Assembly: GCA_002162825.1 (NCBI GenBank) | Contig: MAAU01000018.1 | Location: forward strand, 1-53,259 | Source: Gammaproteobacteria bacterium 54_18_T64 | GTDB lineage: Bacteria; Pseudomonadota; Gammaproteobacteria; Pseudomonadales; Porticoccaceae | Length of the DNA: 53,259 bases | Reading direction: 5' to 3' | Part shown: one piece after another, positions 39,945 through 50,820 of the stretch | Layout: every line of letters starts with the position of its first letter | How positions within the stretch are numbered: position 1 is the first letter of the stretch | Position numbers and translations under genes: made by a program | Notes under the pieces: generated by a model | Database searches by the model: none | The model's input: the letters and a program-made list of their open reading frames with translations, nothing else | What the model was told of the DNA's origin: nothing

Positions 39945-41276
39945 TTAGCGACCGCCGCCGCCCTGACCCTTCATATTCGCCTTTTTCATCACCGAGTCAT
40001 ATTGATTAGACATGAGATGAGATTGGACCTGCGCCATAAAATCCATCGTCACCACAACGGCAATGAGTAGTGATGTACCGCCAAGGTAAAACGGAACATT
40101 GAAATAGACGTTGAGAAATTGCGGCAACAAACAGACGCCGGCTATATAAGCACCGCCGACCATGGTAAGCCGAGTAACAACGCCATCAATATATTTTGCG
40201 GTCTGCTGACCAGGACGGATACCGGGAAGGTAGGCACCACCCTTTTTGAGGTTGTCTGAGACCTCTTTTGGATTAAAAGTCAGCGCCGTGTAGAAAAAAC
40301 AAAAGAAGACAATTAGCGCGGTAAACAAAATGATATGCAATGGCTGGCCAGGACCTAAAAATAGCGAGACATCTTGCAACCAGTCCGGCGCACCTGCACC
40401 TTGCCCAAACATGGCGGCTAAGGTAGACGGGAAGAGCAAGATACTACTGGCAAAGATGGCAGGTATAACACCAGCCATGTTAACTTTGAGGGGCAGGTGT
40501 GTGCTTTGCTGACCGTAGGCCTTACCACGCCCCTGCTGACGCTGGGCATAATTTACAGTGATGCGTCGTTGCCCACGCTCGATAAAGACAACAAAGTAGA
40601 CTACAGCGACCGCAAGAATACCAACTATAAGAAGCACAATTACATTCAGGTCACCAGTACGAGCAGACTCAAATGCCTGACCGAGAGCTCGCGGCAAACC
40701 GGCCACAATGCCAGCAAAGATTAACATGGAGATTCCGTTGCCAATACCACGTTCAGTAATTTGTTCACCCAGCCACATCATAAAGACGGCGCCCGTAACC
40801 AAGGAGGTAATAGCAACAACAAAGAAACTTAGACCAGGGTAGTAAGCCAAACCCTGACCAGCGAGGCCATAGGCCATACCAGTACCCTGGACCAGGGCGA
40901 GTAGAACCGTTGCATAGCGCGTGTACTGTGTGATCTTCCTGCGCCCTGCATCACCTTCCTTCTTTAATTGCTCGAGGGAAGGCGTGACGGCCGTCAACAA
41001 TTGCATGATGATGGACGCAGAGATGTAGGGCATGATGCCGAGGGCAAGAATACTCATGCGCTCCAGTGCACCACCGGAAAACATATTAAACATACCGAGG
41101 ATAGTGCCCTGACTTTGACTGAATAATTCAGCCATACGCTCGGGATCAATACCGGGTACAGGAATATGAGTACCGATACGGTATATCACTATTGCCAGCA
41201 ACAAAAAGCGAAGGCGAGCCCAAAGCTCGCCCAGTCCTTTTTGATTACCTTGCGGTAAATTTACGCCCTTAGCCAT
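39945..41276 (-). CDS. secY: Preprotein translocase subunit SecY
   Basis: Central channel protein of the Sec translocon, 443 residues with ten hydrophobic helices. The start [20 protein letters not shown] (about residues 15-34) and [18 protein letters not shown] are typical. The cytoplasmic loop between helices 8 and 9 retains basic residues for SecA/ribosome contact ([20 protein letters not shown]). It lies 18 bp after rplO in the spc operon. Confidence 0.97.
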   Translation of the reverse strand: MAKGVNLPQGNQKGLGELWARLRFLLLAIVIYRIGTHIPVPGIDPERMAELFSQSQGTILGMFNMFSGGALERMSILALGIMPYISASIIMQLLTAVTPSLEQLKKEGDAGRRKITQYTRYATVLLALVQGTGMAYGLAGQGLAYYPGLSFFVVAITSLVTGAVFMMWLGEQITERGIGNGISMLIFAGIVAGLPRALGQAFESARTGDLNVIVLLIVGILAVAVVYFVVFIERGQRRITVNYAQRQQGRGKAYGQQSTHLPLKVNMAGVIPAIFASSILLFPSTLAAMFGQGAGAPDWLQDVSLFLGPGQPLHIILFTALIVFFCFFYTALTFNPKEVSDNLKKGGAYLPGIRPGQQTAKYIDGVVTRLTMVGGAYIAGVCLLPQFLNVYFNVPFYLGGTSLLIAVVVTMDFMAQVQSHLMSNQYDSVMKKANMKGQGGGGR

Positions 41277-41294
41277 CCATTAATACCTGGTTTC

Positions 41295-41729
41295 TTATGC
41301 GTCGACTTTACCGCCAGCCGCTTCAAGTGCTGTTTTGGCGCCATTGGTGATGCCTAACCCTTGAACTACGATTGACTTTGTCAGTTCGCCAGAAAGAAAT
41401 ATTTTGGCGCGAGTGATACCGTGGGAAATCAAACCTGCTGCGCGGAGAGATTCAAGATTGGCAACATCGCCACCAATCAGATTCAATTCTGACAAGCGTA
41501 TTTCAGCACTAACCCGAGAAACACGAGAAGTGAAACCGTATTTTGGCAGACGTTTCTGCAAAGGCATTTGACCACCTTCAAAACCGGGCTTAACACTACC
41601 GCCTGAGCGTGATTTCTGACCCTTGTGACCACGGCCACAGGTCTTGCCTAGCCCACTACCTATGCCACGACCAACACGCTTTGCAGCATGTGTGCGACCA
41701 GGTGCGGGACTTAATGTATTAAGACGCAT
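41295..41729 (-). CDS. rplO: 50S ribosomal protein L15
   Basis: L15, 144 residues from the ATG at 41729 ([20 protein letters not shown]). The frame extends five codons further upstream, but that would run into rpmD, and homologues start at MRLN. The conserved [20 protein letters not shown] stretch (about residues 21-40) identifies the family. The start lies one base after the rpmD stop. Confidence 0.97.
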   Translation of the reverse strand: MRLNTLSPAPGRTHAAKRVGRGIGSGLGKTCGRGHKGQKSRSGGSVKPGFEGGQMPLQKRLPKYGFTSRVSRVSAEIRLSELNLIGGDVANLESLRAAGLISHGITRAKIFLSGELTKSIVVQGLGITNGAKTALEAAGGKVDA

Positions 41730-41730
41730 C

Positions 41731-41910
41731 TTAAACTTCCTCAACTTTTACCATGTAGAAGACCTTAGCCGCCATACCACGCACCGAGGCTGTATCTTCG
41801 AGTTCTACCGTGTGCCCAATACGACGCAAGCCCAGGCCCTTGATACAGCTCTTGTGGCTTGGCAGACGACCGATAGTACTACGCGTTTGAGTTACTTTGA
41901 TTTTCGACAT
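41731..41910 (-). CDS. rpmD: 50S ribosomal protein L30
   Basis: A 59-residue protein not covered by longer ORF calls. It starts [20 protein letters not shown] and contains [16 protein letters not shown], the L30 signature. It lies between rpsE (35 bp upstream) and rplO (1 bp downstream), the standard spc-operon position. Confidence 0.97.
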   Translation of the reverse strand: MSKIKVTQTRSTIGRLPSHKSCIKGLGLRRIGHTVELEDTASVRGMAAKVFYMVKVEEV

Positions 41911-41945
41911 GCTAGATTCCAGTTAGTCTGTACAGGTGGGCAAGA

Positions 41946-42458
41946 TTATTCGCTAACCTGTTCGACAGTTTTACCGCGCTTTGCTGCGACATCTTCTGGC
42001 GAACGCATGGTCTGCAGGCCTTTAAAGGTAGCGCGAACAACGTTGACTGGATTGGTTGAACCGTAGCACTTGGCTAATACGTTCTGCACACCAGCCAGTT
42101 CGAGTACTGCACGCATGGCACCACCAGCGATGATACCGGTACCTTCAGATGCGGGCTGCAGATAGACTTTAGACGCACCGTGATTAGCCTTGATGGGGTA
42201 TTGAATAGTGTTGCCATCAAGCCCAACAGTAATCATGTTACGTCGCGCCGCTTCCATGGCTTTTTGTATAGCCAGCGGAACTTCACGTGCCTTACCGCGC
42301 CCAAAACCGACCCGACCATTGCCATCACCGACTACAGTGAGAGCTGTAAAGCCAAATATTCGACCACCTTTTACAGTTTTGGCGACACGATTCACTTCGA
42401 CCAATTTTTCCATCAAGCCTTCATTAGGATCGACGTTTCTCTGGTTGTTCTTTGCCAT
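41946..42458 (-). CDS. rpsE: 30S ribosomal protein S5
   Basis: S5, 170 residues from the ATG at 42458 ([20 protein letters not shown]). An in-frame upstream extension of 11 codons (from 42491) overlaps rplR and does not match homologues. The conserved [20 protein letters not shown] and [18 protein letters not shown] stretches are present. S5 contributes to the mRNA entry site and decoding fidelity. Confidence 0.97.
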   Translation of the reverse strand: MAKNNQRNVDPNEGLMEKLVEVNRVAKTVKGGRIFGFTALTVVGDGNGRVGFGRGKAREVPLAIQKAMEAARRNMITVGLDGNTIQYPIKANHGASKVYLQPASEGTGIIAGGAMRAVLELAGVQNVLAKCYGSTNPVNVVRATFKGLQTMRSPEDVAAKRGKTVEQVSE

Positions 42459-42468
42459 CAGGTTACCC

Positions 42469-42828
42469 TTAAAATTCCAGTCCGCCAGCACGTGCTGCGT
42501 CAGCTAAGGCCTTGACTCGGCCATGATATTTGAAACCACTACGGTCAAAAGCGACTTTGGTTATTCCTGCCGCTTTGGCGCGTTCGGCAATCATCGATCC
42601 GACGAGAGTCGCTGCGTCACAGTTACCAGAATTGCCTTCAGGAGTGATCGCTTTATCGAGAGTTGAAGCTGTCGCAACAACACTATCACCCTTTTCACTG
42701 GCAACGATTACCTGAGCATAGATATGCTGAGGTGTACGGTTAACACATAGGCGTGAAACACCGAGTTCACGTATTTTAGCCCGTCCACGTCGTGCGCGAC
42801 GCAGTCTTGTTTGCTTTTTATCACTCAT
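42469..42828 (-). CDS. rplR: 50S ribosomal protein L18
   Basis: L18, a 5S rRNA-binding protein of 119 residues starting [20 protein letters not shown] and ending [20 protein letters not shown] followed by AGGLEF. The ATG at 42828 is chosen over the GTG just before it. It lies 8 bp after rplF. Confidence 0.97.
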   Translation of the reverse strand: MSDKKQTRLRRARRGRAKIRELGVSRLCVNRTPQHIYAQVIVASEKGDSVVATASTLDKAITPEGNSGNCDAATLVGSMIAERAKAAGITKVAFDRSGFKYHGRVKALADAARAGGLEF

Positions 42829-42836
42829 CACTTAAC

Positions 42837-43370
42837 CTATTTCTTCTTCGCTTCTTTACGAACGACATGCTCGTCTGCATATCTCACACCCTTGCCTTTG
42901 TAGGGCTCGGGAGGACGATAGGCTCGGATCTCAGATGCCACCTGACCCAGGAGTTGCTTGTCTGCTGATTTTAGCACCAAGTCTGTTTGACTGGCAGCTT
43001 CAGCAGTGACGCCTTTCGGTAATTCGTAGACAACCGGATGAGAAAATCCGAGGGTCAGGTTCAATTTGTTGCCTTGTATGGCGGCACGATAACCAACACC
43101 CACTAGTTGCAACTTTTTCTCGAAACCCGAGGTAACACCAGTCACCATATTATTGACGAGGGCCCTAACGGTGCCGGCATGACTTAGGCCTTTACGGCTG
43201 CCATCTTTAGACACGAATGTTAGTACATCCTCAGCTTGAGAAACTTCGACGGCATTGTTATAGGCCAAACTCAGTTGGCCGCCAGCACCTTTAACGGAGA
43301 TCTCGCTGTTTGCCAGTTTAATTTCAACTCCCTTAGGAATCGCAACTGGGCTCTTTGCTACTCTAGACAT
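42837..43370 (-). CDS. rplF: 50S ribosomal protein L6
   Basis: L6, 177 residues made of two homologous alpha/beta domains. Start [20 protein letters not shown]-terminal signature [20 protein letters not shown] followed by a basic tail. It lies 15 bp after rpsH. Confidence 0.98.
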   Translation of the reverse strand: MSRVAKSPVAIPKGVEIKLANSEISVKGAGGQLSLAYNNAVEVSQAEDVLTFVSKDGSRKGLSHAGTVRALVNNMVTGVTSGFEKKLQLVGVGYRAAIQGNKLNLTLGFSHPVVYELPKGVTAEAASQTDLVLKSADKQLLGQVASEIRAYRPPEPYKGKGVRYADEHVVRKEAKKK

Positions 43371-43385
43371 CTTAGTAAGCTCCCC

Positions 43386-43778
43386 TTAAAAGACTGTGCA
43401 AAGCACTTCGCCGCCAACGCCGGCACTGCGTGCGGCACGGTCGGTCATAACACCTTTACTGGTGGATACAATTGCGATTCCAAGACCTGCTCGGACGCTA
43501 GGTATTTCGCTAGCACCGGCATAACGTCTTAGACCCGGCCGACTGAAACGGTCGATCTCCTCAATCACGGGACGACCTTCAAAATACTTGAGCTCGATGG
43601 TCAACTCTGCCTTCGGGCCATCGGCAACGCTAAAACTGCTGATGTAACCTTCTTCTTTCAGCACATTTGAAACAGCAATCTTCAACTTGGAAGAAGGCAT
43701 TGATACGCTAACCTTAGCTCTTGAGTGAGCATTACGAATTCGCGTTAACATATCTGATATAGGGTCTTGCATACTCAT
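43386..43778 (-). CDS. rpsH: 30S ribosomal protein S8
   Basis: S8, 130 residues starting [20 protein letters not shown] and ending with the S8 signature [21 protein letters not shown] central 16S-binding protein; in E. coli it also represses the spc operon by binding near the rplE start. Confidence 0.98.
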   Translation of the reverse strand: MSMQDPISDMLTRIRNAHSRAKVSVSMPSSKLKIAVSNVLKEEGYISSFSVADGPKAELTIELKYFEGRPVIEEIDRFSRPGLRRYAGASEIPSVRAGLGIAIVSTSKGVMTDRAARSAGVGGEVLCTVF

Positions 43779-43799
43779 CTGTTTTTCCTCTTCCCGGCT

Positions 43800-44105
43800 C
43801 TACCAGCTGGCCTTAACAAGGCCAGGGACATCGCCACGCATCGCGGCTTCACGTAGCTTGTTTCGGCACAAGCCAAATTTTCTATAGACACCGTGTGGGC
43901 GACCAGTGATCTGGCAACGACGACGCTGGCGCGAAGCACTAGAGTCACGCGGTAGTTTCTGCAATTGAAGCTGCGCTTCCCAACGCTCTTCAGGCGTAGA
44001 CTCGGTACTGGCGATCACAGCTTTTATCGCAGCGCGCTTTACAGCATATTTCGCGACTAGCTTTGTGCGTTTTTTCTCGCGTTCAACCATCGATGTTTTA
44101 GCCAT
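43800..44105 (-). CDS. rpsN: 30S ribosomal protein S14 (zinc-free form)
   Basis: S14, 101 residues, the long C- form: it starts [20 protein letters not shown] and ends [23 protein letters not shown]-like, with [20 protein letters not shown] in the middle. It has only one Cys in the region where the short zinc-binding form has four, so no zinc knuckle. It lies 2 bp after rplE. Confidence 0.97.
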   Translation of the reverse strand: MAKTSMVEREKKRTKLVAKYAVKRAAIKAVIASTESTPEERWEAQLQLQKLPRDSSASRQRRRCQITGRPHGVYRKFGLCRNKLREAAMRGDVPGLVKASW

Positions 44106-44107
44106 GA

Positions 44108-44653
44108 CTATTTATCACCTTTGAGTGGGAAGTTGAAAGCACGTAGCAGTGCTCGACCTTCATCGTTGTCACGGGCTGTGGTGGTAATTGTTATATCGAG
44201 TCCACGCAACTTGTCAATCTTGTCGTAGTCAATCTCAGGAAAGATGATTTGCTCGGTAACACCCATTGCAAAATTACCGCGTCCATCGAAGGATTTTGGA
44301 CTAATACCGCGAAAATCTCTAATTCGGGGAATCGCGATGTCAACCAAACGCTCCAGGAATTCATACATGCGCTCACTGCGCAGCGTTACCTTACAACCGA
44401 TAGGCCAACCTTCTCGCACCTTGAAGCCAGCGATAGACTTTCGCGCTAGATTGACAACAACCTTTTGACCAGCAATGGTTTCAAGATCTCGCACAGCGTG
44501 GTCAAGAGCCTTTTTATCGGCCAACGCTTCACCAACACCCATATTGAGAGTGATTTTACTAATGCGAGGAACTTCCATCACATTGTCCAGCCCGAGTTCT
44601 TCTTTGAGCTTGGGAGCGATTTCTGTTTTGTATAATTCTTTGAGCCTTGCCAT
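44108..44653 (-). CDS. rplE: 50S ribosomal protein L5
   Basis: L5, 181 residues, contacts 5S rRNA and P-site tRNA. It starts [20 protein letters not shown] and includes [20 protein letters not shown], the L5 signature. It lies 12 bp after rplX; in E. coli this junction is the S8 repression target. Confidence 0.98.
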   Translation of the reverse strand: MARLKELYKTEIAPKLKEELGLDNVMEVPRISKITLNMGVGEALADKKALDHAVRDLETIAGQKVVVNLARKSIAGFKVREGWPIGCKVTLRSERMYEFLERLVDIAIPRIRDFRGISPKSFDGRGNFAMGVTEQIIFPEIDYDKIDKLRGLDITITTTARDNDEGRALLRAFNFPLKGDK

Positions 44654-44665
44654 CTCTACATTACC

Positions 44666-44992
44666 CTACTTGGCGTCCACGGCAGCGCCGGTGGATTTAA
44701 ATACTCGAATTTTTTTGCCGTCTTCCGAGACCTTAAAGCCAACACGATCGGCTTTACTGCTTTCGTTATTGAAGATCGCCAAGTTGGAGGCATCAATCGG
44801 AGCTTCTTTTTCGATAATTCCGCCTGCCACACCCATTTGGGGGTTAGGCTTTTGATGCTTCTTGATAATCTGTATACCGGATACCAGCATGCGGCCGTCA
44901 GATAATACCTGAAGAACTTTACCCCGCTTGCCCTTGTCTCGGCCGGCAATAACGATTACGTCATCATCGCGCCTGATTTTTTTCATCGCCAT
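44666..44992 (-). CDS. rplX: 50S ribosomal protein L24
   Basis: L24, an assembly initiator of the large subunit, 108 residues with a KOW motif ([20 protein letters not shown] at residues 5-24). The start at 44992 ([10 protein letters not shown]) fits homologues; a second in-frame ATG two codons later is possible. It follows rplN by 19 bp. Confidence 0.97.
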   Translation of the reverse strand: MAMKKIRRDDDVIVIAGRDKGKRGKVLQVLSDGRMLVSGIQIIKKHQKPNPQMGVAGGIIEKEAPIDASNLAIFNNESSKADRVGFKVSEDGKKIRVFKSTGAAVDAK

Positions 44993-45011
44993 AATTTTTG
45001 CCTGCTTGAAT

Positions 45012-45380
45012 CTAAAGTACTTCGGGAGCCAGAGAGACTATTTTCATAAAACGCTCGCTACGCAACTCTCGTGTGACTGGGCCGAAAATGCGCGTGCCAA
45101 TTGGGGCATTTTGTGCATTTAGCAGCACTGCAGCATTGTCTGCGAACTTGATCAAGCTACCATCGGAACGACGAACACCTTTACGTGTTCGCACCACTAC
45201 GGCATTCATTACCTGACCTTTCTTAACTTTACCGCGAGGGATAGCCTCTTTAACGGTAACCTTGATGATGTCTCCAACCGACGCATAGCGACGATGGGAT
45301 CCACCTAGAACCTTGATGCACATTACTCGGCGAGCACCGCTATTGTCGGCCACTTCGAGATAACTTTGTGTCTGTATCAT
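45012..45380 (-). CDS. rplN: 50S ribosomal protein L14
   Basis: L14, 122 residues starting [20 protein letters not shown], with [20 protein letters not shown] and the C-terminal [20 protein letters not shown]. First gene of the classical spc operon in E. coli; here it follows rpsQ by only 30 bp and I see no separate strong promoter. Confidence 0.98.
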   Translation of the reverse strand: MIQTQSYLEVADNSGARRVMCIKVLGGSHRRYASVGDIIKVTVKEAIPRGKVKKGQVMNAVVVRTRKGVRRSDGSLIKFADNAAVLLNAQNAPIGTRIFGPVTRELRSERFMKIVSLAPEVL

Positions 45381-45410
45381 TCTCTACTCCAAACCTGTGC
45401 CACGCGGGAC

Positions 45411-45674
45411 TTAAACGGCAGTTGCGCGCTCATCAATATTAACCAAAGCCCAGGACTTGGTTTTTGAGAGAGGGCGAGTTTCAGCGATGGTGACAAGGTC
45501 ACCAGTGCGGCACTCATTGGCCTCATCATGTGCTTTCAGCTTTGTGGACCGGCTTATATATTTGCCGTAAAGAGCGTGTTTAACACGTCGCTCTATCAAG
45601 ACCGTGACGGTTTTGTCCATTTTGTCGCTGACGACTCTGCCAGACAGGGTCCGCGCTGTAGTGCTTGCTGTCAT
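45411..45674 (-). CDS. rpsQ: 30S ribosomal protein S17
   Basis: S17, 87 residues with an OB fold: [20 protein letters not shown] near the N-terminus, then [20 protein letters not shown] and [20 protein letters not shown]. The start overlaps the rpmC stop by one base. Last gene of the S10 operon in the classical layout. Confidence 0.97.
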   Translation of the reverse strand: MTASTTARTLSGRVVSDKMDKTVTVLIERRVKHALYGKYISRSTKLKAHDEANECRTGDLVTIAETRPLSKTKSWALVNIDERATAV

Positions 45675-45880
45675 TACTGACCACCTGCTTGTTCGTTTGC
45701 TTTCTGGTTGAGGACAGTCTTGATGCGCGCAACATTGCGGCGAGCAACCTTCATCACGTGACTTTCATTGAGCTGCCCTGTCGAGCGCTTCATTCTCAAC
45801 TTGAATTGAGTCTCCAGCTCGCCAAGAAGAGCTGAATTTAACTCTTCCGGTGTTTTCTCGCGAAGTTCACTGGCTTTCAT
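45674..45880 (-). CDS. rpmC: 50S ribosomal protein L29
   Basis: L29, 68 residues from the ATG at 45880 ([20 protein letters not shown]), a small helical hairpin near the peptide exit tunnel. The GTG one codon earlier is inside the rplP stop region and is not preferred. The start overlaps the rplP stop by one base (TGATG). Confidence 0.97.
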   Translation of the reverse strand: MKASELREKTPEELNSALLGELETQFKLRMKRSTGQLNESHVMKVARRNVARIKTVLNQKANEQAGGQ

Positions 45881-46293
45881 CACATCACCGTCCGCTTAAC
45901 AAAAGTTGTCTTGATGGGCAGTTTAGCAGCGGCGAGTTCAAAAGCTTCTCGAGCCACCTCTTCAGGAACGCCTTCCATCTCATATATCACACGGCCTGGC
46001 TGAATCAGCGCAACCCAATATTCGACATTACCTTTACCCTTACCCATCCTTACTTCGAGTGGCTTTTGGGTAATTGGCTTATCTGGAAACACACGAATCC
46101 AAATCTTGCCACCGCGCTTTACGTGGCGTGTCATGGCGCGACGTGCGGCCTCGATTTGACGCGCTGTTAGGCGCCCGCGACCTACGGCCTTAAGACCATA
46201 TTCGCCAAAGCTAATCTTACTTCCGCGTTGCGCCAGGCCACGATTGCGACCCTTGTGCATTTTGCGGTATTTAGTTCGTTTCGGTTGCAGCAT
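45880..46293 (-). CDS. rplP: 50S ribosomal protein L16
   Basis: L16, 137 residues starting [20 protein letters not shown] and including [20 protein letters not shown] and [21 protein letters not shown] late-assembly protein near the peptidyl-transferase centre. It is 23 bp after rpsC. Confidence 0.98.
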   Translation of the reverse strand: MLQPKRTKYRKMHKGRNRGLAQRGSKISFGEYGLKAVGRGRLTARQIEAARRAMTRHVKRGGKIWIRVFPDKPITQKPLEVRMGKGKGNVEYWVALIQPGRVIYEMEGVPEEVAREAFELAAAKLPIKTTFVKRTVM

Positions 46294-46316
46294 CTCGCTC
46301 GACCCTTATTCGCAAA

Positions 46317-46982
46317 TTACTTCTTTTTAGACGGGGCTGGTTCAACTTCTTCCGTGCCCAGCACTTCGCCTTTAAAAATCCACACCTTGACACCGATAAT
46401 GCCATAGGTAGTTGCCGCTTCCTCATGTGCATAATCGATATCTGCACGGAAAGTATGAAGTGGCACACGGCCCTCGCGGTACCACTCTGAGCGGGCAATT
46501 TCTGCGCCACCCAAGCGACCACCAATTTGAATCTTTACGCCCTTTGCACCTTGGCGAATGGCGTTCTGAACCGCACGCTTCATAGCGCGACGAAACATTA
46601 CCCGGCGTTCGAGTTGCTGGCACACATTTTGAGCAACCAGGGTTGCATCCAAATCTGGTTTGCGAATTTCTTCGATATTAATATGTACCGGAACACCCAT
46701 TTCCGCTGAGACGGCTGCACGCAGCTTGTCAACGTCTTCACCACGTTTACCGATAACGATACCGGGGCGCGCAGTGTGAATGGTGATCCTGGCAGATGCC
46801 GAGGGACGCTCGATATCGACACGACTAACTGAGGCGTGAGCCAGGCGCTTTTCAATCATACTGCGCACTCGCAAATCGCTATTCAGCTTTATTGCGTAGT
46901 CTGCCTTGTCGGCGTACCAGACTGAGGTATGTTTTTTAACAATACCGAGTCTTATACCAATTGGATGTACTTTCTGACCCAT
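46317..46982 (-). CDS. rpsC: 30S ribosomal protein S3
   Basis: S3, 221 residues starting [20 protein letters not shown], with a KH RNA-binding domain ([20 protein letters not shown], about residues 69-88). It forms part of the mRNA entry helicase site. It lies 18 bp after rplV. Confidence 0.98.
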   Translation of the reverse strand: MGQKVHPIGIRLGIVKKHTSVWYADKADYAIKLNSDLRVRSMIEKRLAHASVSRVDIERPSASARITIHTARPGIVIGKRGEDVDKLRAAVSAEMGVPVHINIEEIRKPDLDATLVAQNVCQQLERRVMFRRAMKRAVQNAIRQGAKGVKIQIGGRLGGAEIARSEWYREGRVPLHTFRADIDYAHEEAATTYGIIGVKVWIFKGEVLGTEEVEPAPSKKK

Positions 46983-47000
46983 GTCAGCTCCTAAGCCTAA

Positions 47001-47330
47001 TTATCCAGCAACTTTTACGGTGATATGACACGAACGCTTCAAGATTCGATCAGCGCGCCCCTTTGCTCTGGGCATAAGACGTTTCATGGTCACACCCTCA
47101 TCGACGAAGATAGTTGAAACCTTCAACTCATCTACATCTGCACCTTCGTTGTGCTCGGCGTTTGCAATTGCAGACTCGAGCACCTTCTTAACAATCGCCG
47201 CACCTTTGCGGTTACTGAAAGAGAGGATGTCGAGCGCTTGCTCTACCGGTTTACCGCGCACCTGATCAGCAATCAGGCGAGCTTTCTGCGCCGATAACTG
47301 TGCGCCTTTTAATTTTGCAGCTACTTCCAC
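47001..47330 (-). CDS. rplV: 50S ribosomal protein L22
   Basis: L22, lining the exit tunnel. The frame stays open upstream into rpsS, but the matching start is GTG at 47330 ([20 protein letters not shown]), with GAGGT as a ribosome-binding site eight bases before it. That gives 109 residues, the normal length. The longer frame beginning at 47432 is an artefact of overlap with rpsS. Confidence 0.95.
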   Translation of the reverse strand: MEVAAKLKGAQLSAQKARLIADQVRGKPVEQALDILSFSNRKGAAIVKKVLESAIANAEHNEGADVDELKVSTIFVDEGVTMKRLMPRAKGRADRILKRSCHITVKVAG

Positions 47331-47355
47331 AATAATTACCTCGTCAAGCCAGCGA

Positions 47356-47631
47356 CTAGCGCCGCGCCTTTTTATCAGCAACGTGTCCGCGATAAGTCCG
47401 TGTTGGGGCAAACTCACCCAACTTGTGACCAACCATCTCTTCCGTTATCACTACGGGGACATGAAGACGCCCATTGTGAACAGCAATTGTTAAACTCACC
47501 ATTTGAGGCAGAATCATTGAACGACGCGACCAGGTCTTGATGGGCCGACGGTCATTCTTTTCTGCTGCCACTTCCACCTTCTTAATCAGGTGAAGATCGA
47601 TAAACGGTCCTTTCTTCAGCGAACGTGCCAC
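47356..47631 (-). CDS. rpsS: 30S ribosomal protein S19
   Basis: S19, 91 residues starting [20 protein letters not shown] and ending [18 protein letters not shown]; both are invariant family stretches. It lies in the 30S head next to S13. Between rplB (26 bp) and rplV (25 bp). Confidence 0.98.
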   Translation of the reverse strand: MARSLKKGPFIDLHLIKKVEVAAEKNDRRPIKTWSRRSMILPQMVSLTIAVHNGRLHVPVVITEEMVGHKLGEFAPTRTYRGHVADKKARR

Positions 47632-47657
47632 AACTATATCCTCGTATTAATAGCGCG

Positions 47658-48482
47658 TTATTTACCGCGACGACGAACAATCATACTGTCAGTTCGCTTG
47701 TTTTTACGTGTCTTGTACCCTTTGGTCGGCATACCCCATGGACTTACAGGATGGCGACCACCAGATGTTCGACCTTCACCACCACCATGCGGGTGATCAA
47801 CCGGGTTCATCACCACACCACGAACGGTTGGCCGAACTCCGCGCCAGCGAGACGCGCCGGCCTTGCCCAACGAGCGCAAACTGTGCTCACTGTTTGAGAC
47901 CTCGCCGATTGTCGCACGACAATCGGACAGCACTTTGCGCATTTCACCGCTGCGTAAACGCAGGGTCGCATGACGTCCTTCGCGGGCAACCAGCTGCAAC
48001 GAGGTGCCGGCACTACGCGCTAATTGTGCGCCTTTGCCTGGCTTCATTTCAGCACAATGTAGAACACTACCCACTGGGATATTGCGCAATGGCAATGTAT
48101 TGCCAACCTTAATAGCTGCAGCGGCGCCTGACTCAAGCACATCACCTGCCTTCAATCCTTTTGGCGCGATGATGTAGCGACGCTCACCATCTTTATAGCA
48201 AAGCAGTGCAATGTTGGCCGTACGATTAGGATCGTACTCAAGGCGTTCTACGGAAGCAGGAATACCATCTTTGTTGCGCTTGAAGTCAATAACACGGTAG
48301 TGCTGCTTGTGACCACCACCAATGTGGCGAACACTGATTCGACCTGCGTTATTACGACCGCCACTCTTGCTCTGCTTCTCCAGCAGGGGCGCGTGAGGTG
48401 CTCCCTTATGCAAATCGGAGTGCACAACACTGACAACATGCCGGCGCCCGGGTGAGGTCGGTTTTCTCTTAACTACTGGCAT
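47658..48482 (-). CDS. rplB: 50S ribosomal protein L2
   Basis: L2, 274 residues, needed for subunit association and the peptidyl-transferase centre. It starts [20 protein letters not shown] and contains the catalytic-centre loop [20 protein letters not shown] (about residues 222-241) with its conserved His. It is 12 bp after rplW. Confidence 0.98.
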   Translation of the reverse strand: MPVVKRKPTSPGRRHVVSVVHSDLHKGAPHAPLLEKQSKSGGRNNAGRISVRHIGGGHKQHYRVIDFKRNKDGIPASVERLEYDPNRTANIALLCYKDGERRYIIAPKGLKAGDVLESGAAAAIKVGNTLPLRNIPVGSVLHCAEMKPGKGAQLARSAGTSLQLVAREGRHATLRLRSGEMRKVLSDCRATIGEVSNSEHSLRSLGKAGASRWRGVRPTVRGVVMNPVDHPHGGGEGRTSGGRHPVSPWGMPTKGYKTRKNKRTDSMIVRRRGK

Positions 48483-48494
48483 AGTAAACGCTCC

Positions 48495-48791
48495 TTACCC
48501 AATCGCCATGAAATCGATATCTTGACCGGCAGCCAAATTAACATAGGCTTTTTTCCAGTCAGAACATTTCCCAAGACCTGTTTTATTACGCTTGGTCTTG
48601 CCCTTGACATTCACTACGCGAACGTCTTTCACCTGCACTTCGAAAAGAGCCTCTACTGCGGCTTTCACTTCGCGCTTGGTGGCTGTTGTTGCAACCTTAA
48701 ACACCACCTGATTGCCGGCATCGGCGACCATACTGGACTTTTCAGTAACATGTGGTGCCAATAATACCTTGAAGATGTGTTCTTTATTCAT
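48495..48791 (-). CDS. rplW: 50S ribosomal protein L23
   Basis: L23, 98 residues starting [20 protein letters not shown]; at the tunnel exit, it docks trigger factor and SRP. The start overlaps the rplD stop by four bases. Confidence 0.97.
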   Translation of the reverse strand: MNKEHIFKVLLAPHVTEKSSMVADAGNQVVFKVATTATKREVKAAVEALFEVQVKDVRVVNVKGKTKRNKTGLGKCSDWKKAYVNLAAGQDIDFMAIG

Positions 48792-49402
48792 CCCAGCATC
48801 TCCTCAATCTTTTTAAGCGCAGGCACAGTCACCATTACCTTTTCGCAGCGAATCAATGTCACCGGATCAACACCGAGAGCATCGCGCACTTCAACCTTAT
48901 GCAGGTTGCGAGCAGAAAGATGAAGGTTTTCGTTTACTTCTTCAGTAACGATTAGCACATCGCTGAGACCAAATTCATTAAGCCGAGCAACCAAGGCCTT
49001 TGTTTTTGGCTCTTCTATATCGAAAGACTCAACGACAACCAGTCGATCTTGGCGCGCCAGCTCGGATAATATGGAGCGCATGGCGGCCCGATACATCTTA
49101 CGATTTATTTTTTGCGAATGGTCTTGCGGACGCGCGGCAAATGTTACACCACCAGAGCGCCAGATAGGGCTTCGAATGGTGCCCGAACGTGCACGACCAG
49201 TACCTTTTTGACGCCAGGGCTTTTTGCCACCACCAGACACATCGGAACGTGTCTTCTGTGCTCTAGTACCCTGCCGACCACCAGCCATATAGGCAGTGAC
49301 AGCCTGATGCACCAGGTCCCCATTAAATTCTTTACCGAAGGCTTCGTCCGACACATTAATTGTGCCATTCACGCCTGCCGGTGTCGCAATATTCAACTCC
49401 AT
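48788..49402 (-). CDS. rplD: 50S ribosomal protein L4
   Basis: L4, 204 residues with the extended loop [20 protein letters not shown] and [20 protein letters not shown] that reaches the exit tunnel. In E. coli L4 represses its own S10 operon through a long mRNA leader; here the leader appears too short for the same structure. It is 10 bp after rplC. Confidence 0.98.
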   Translation of the reverse strand: MELNIATPAGVNGTINVSDEAFGKEFNGDLVHQAVTAYMAGGRQGTRAQKTRSDVSGGGKKPWRQKGTGRARSGTIRSPIWRSGGVTFAARPQDHSQKINRKMYRAAMRSILSELARQDRLVVVESFDIEEPKTKALVARLNEFGLSDVLIVTEEVNENLHLSARNLHKVEVRDALGVDPVTLIRCEKVMVTVPALKKIEEMLG

Positions 49403-49412
49403 AGCTAACCCC

Positions 49413-50048
49413 TCAGACCTTTACTGCTGGTCGAACGATGACTGTTCCGCCGGTTGCGCCAGGCACAGCACCTTTAACCAACAATAAATTGCGCTCAGCA
49501 TCGACGCGAACCACTTCGAGGTTCTGCGTCGTAACATTGCGAGAACCCATGTGTCCAGCCATTTTCTTGCCTTTAAAGACACGACCAGGCGTTTGGTTTT
49601 GACCGATAGAACCCGGCGCCCTGTGGGCCAGCGAGTTTCCGTGGGTGGCGTCCTGCATCTGAAAGTTCCAACGCTTAATGACGCCAGCAAAACCCTTACC
49701 CTTAGACACACCGGAGACATCGACACTCTCACCAGCCTCAAACTGATCAACAGTCAAAGCGCCGCCGAGCTCTGGCGCATCCTGGCCGACATCAAGACGA
49801 AACTCCCACAAACCACGACCAGCTTCTGATCCCGCTTTTGCGTAGTGACCAGCCTGAGCCTTTGTCACGCGCGAAACACGACGCGAACCCGTGGTCACCT
49901 GCACAGAGGTGTAACCATCAAGTTCTTCGGACTTCATCTGAACGACGCGATTAGGCTCAACCTCAATCACGGTGACAGGTACAGAAGTACCTTCTTTGGT
50001 AAAGACACGGCTCATGCCGCACTTTCTACCTACAATTCCAATTTTCAT
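49413..50048 (-). CDS. rplC: 50S ribosomal protein L3
   Basis: L3, 211 residues starting [20 protein letters not shown] and containing [20 protein letters not shown] and [20 protein letters not shown]. The Gln in the IGQNQTPGR loop is the one methylated by PrmB in other gammaproteobacteria. It is 86 bp after rpsJ, a larger gap than elsewhere in the operon. Confidence 0.98.
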   Translation of the reverse strand: MKIGIVGRKCGMSRVFTKEGTSVPVTVIEVEPNRVVQMKSEELDGYTSVQVTTGSRRVSRVTKAQAGHYAKAGSEAGRGLWEFRLDVGQDAPELGGALTVDQFEAGESVDVSGVSKGKGFAGVIKRWNFQMQDATHGNSLAHRAPGSIGQNQTPGRVFKGKKMAGHMGSRNVTTQNLEVVRVDAERNLLLVKGAVPGATGGTVIVRPAVKV

Positions 50049-50134
50049 TTTTAACCTCTTCGTGTACGGGGCTTTTACCCGCTATGGCCGCCCTTCTCAA
50101 AGCGTTACACTTCCGGGCCAGGCCCGGCAATTAA

Positions 50135-50446
50135 TTAACCTAAACTGATTTGAACATCTACGCCAGCAGCAAGATCCAACTTCATCAAGGCATCAACAGT
50201 TTTTTCTGTCGGCTCAACAATGTCCAGCAAACGCTTATGCGTACGTATCTCATACTGATCCCGCGCATCCTTATTGACATGCGGAGAGGTCAATATTGTA
50301 AACCTCTCTTTACGAGTCGGCATTGGGATTGGCCCGCGGATCTGCGCACCAGTGCGCCGCACAGTTGCCACTATTTCTTCAGCCGAAGCGTCGATCAACT
50401 TGTGATCGAAAGCCTTGAGACAAATTCTAATCGATTGACCCTGCAT
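50135..50446 (-). CDS. rpsJ: 30S ribosomal protein S10
   Basis: S10 (NusE), 103 residues starting [20 protein letters not shown], with [20 protein letters not shown] and the conserved C-terminal helix. It also works in transcription antitermination with NusB. It is the first gene of the S10 operon, with its own promoter 78-104 bases upstream, and it is divergent from the EF-G2 gene instead of following tuf. Confidence 0.98.
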   Translation of the reverse strand: MQGQSIRICLKAFDHKLIDASAEEIVATVRRTGAQIRGPIPMPTRKERFTILTSPHVNKDARDQYEIRTHKRLLDIVEPTEKTVDALMKLDLAAGVDVQISLG

Positions 50447-50523
50447 TGAAATCAGATCTCCAGATCTAGTCGTTTAGCCCCGACCAAAAAAATGATCGGC
50501 AGCTCGAAAAACGGAGGCGGAAT

Positions 50524-50550
50524 GTTATAGGGCACGCCCCGAGCTGTCAA
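50524..50550 (-). promoter_or_regulatory. S10 operon promoter
   Basis: On the minus strand a perfect TTGACA (50545-50550) and TATAAC (50524-50529) are separated by 15 bases, short of the 17-bp optimum but with strong boxes. Transcription would begin near 50517, leaving a leader of only about 70 bases before rpsJ. Confidence 0.7.
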
Positions 50551-50752
50551 GACAAAACGCACACGAAAGCCAATAAATCTCTTATTCATCCAACAGCAAG
50601 GCTCAACCACCCGTTCGCACGGGATACCTCTTATCAACTCACTTGACGCACCCGAACTTCCATACTTAACTAACTCGGGCAAGCATCCTACTTTATTCAA
50701 AGATCAGGAACAGCTTTTTTATTTAATTATCCACAAACTCGATTATTATTGG

Positions 50753-50782
50753 TTCATTAGTTACTGTTTTTTCAGCTATAAT
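50753..50782 (+). promoter_or_regulatory. Promoter of the EF-G2 gene
   Basis: A perfect TATAAT (50777-50782) followed by the G+C-rich GCCGCGC discriminator lies 38 bases before the EF-G2 start. The best -35 is TTCATT (50753-50758) at 18-bp spacing. GC-rich discriminators are typical of stringently controlled translation genes; that regulation is inference. Confidence 0.65.
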
Positions 50783-50820
50783 GCCGCGCTGTTTTTCGTC
50801 CCATTAACTCGAGCAAAACA

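Larger units (their letters stand above)
50447..50820. other. Divergent intergenic region, rpsJ / EF-G2 gene
   Basis: This 374-bp stretch holds the promoters for both directions (separate entries) and no convincing gene. An 82-codon minus-strand frame across it contains the S10 promoter and has no family match or ribosome-binding site. The remainder, about 50580-50745, is AT-rich with a loose CCCGA/TCGGG inverted repeat (50651-50679) and no recognisable function. Confidence 0.6.

Noticed and set aside
47331-47432. Upstream extension of the rplV frame
   Set aside because: It lies over the rpsS 3' end; L22 homologues begin at the GTG at 47330 with a good ribosome-binding site.
50454-50467. Repeated AGATCT palindromes just before rpsJ
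   Set aside because: Two copies separated by two bases cannot form a stable hairpin, and no known operator matches; probably coincidence around the ribosome-binding site.
50452-50700. 82-codon minus-strand frame upstream of rpsJ
   Set aside because: It spans the S10 promoter, begins without an ATG or ribosome-binding site and has no family resemblance; best seen as chance.
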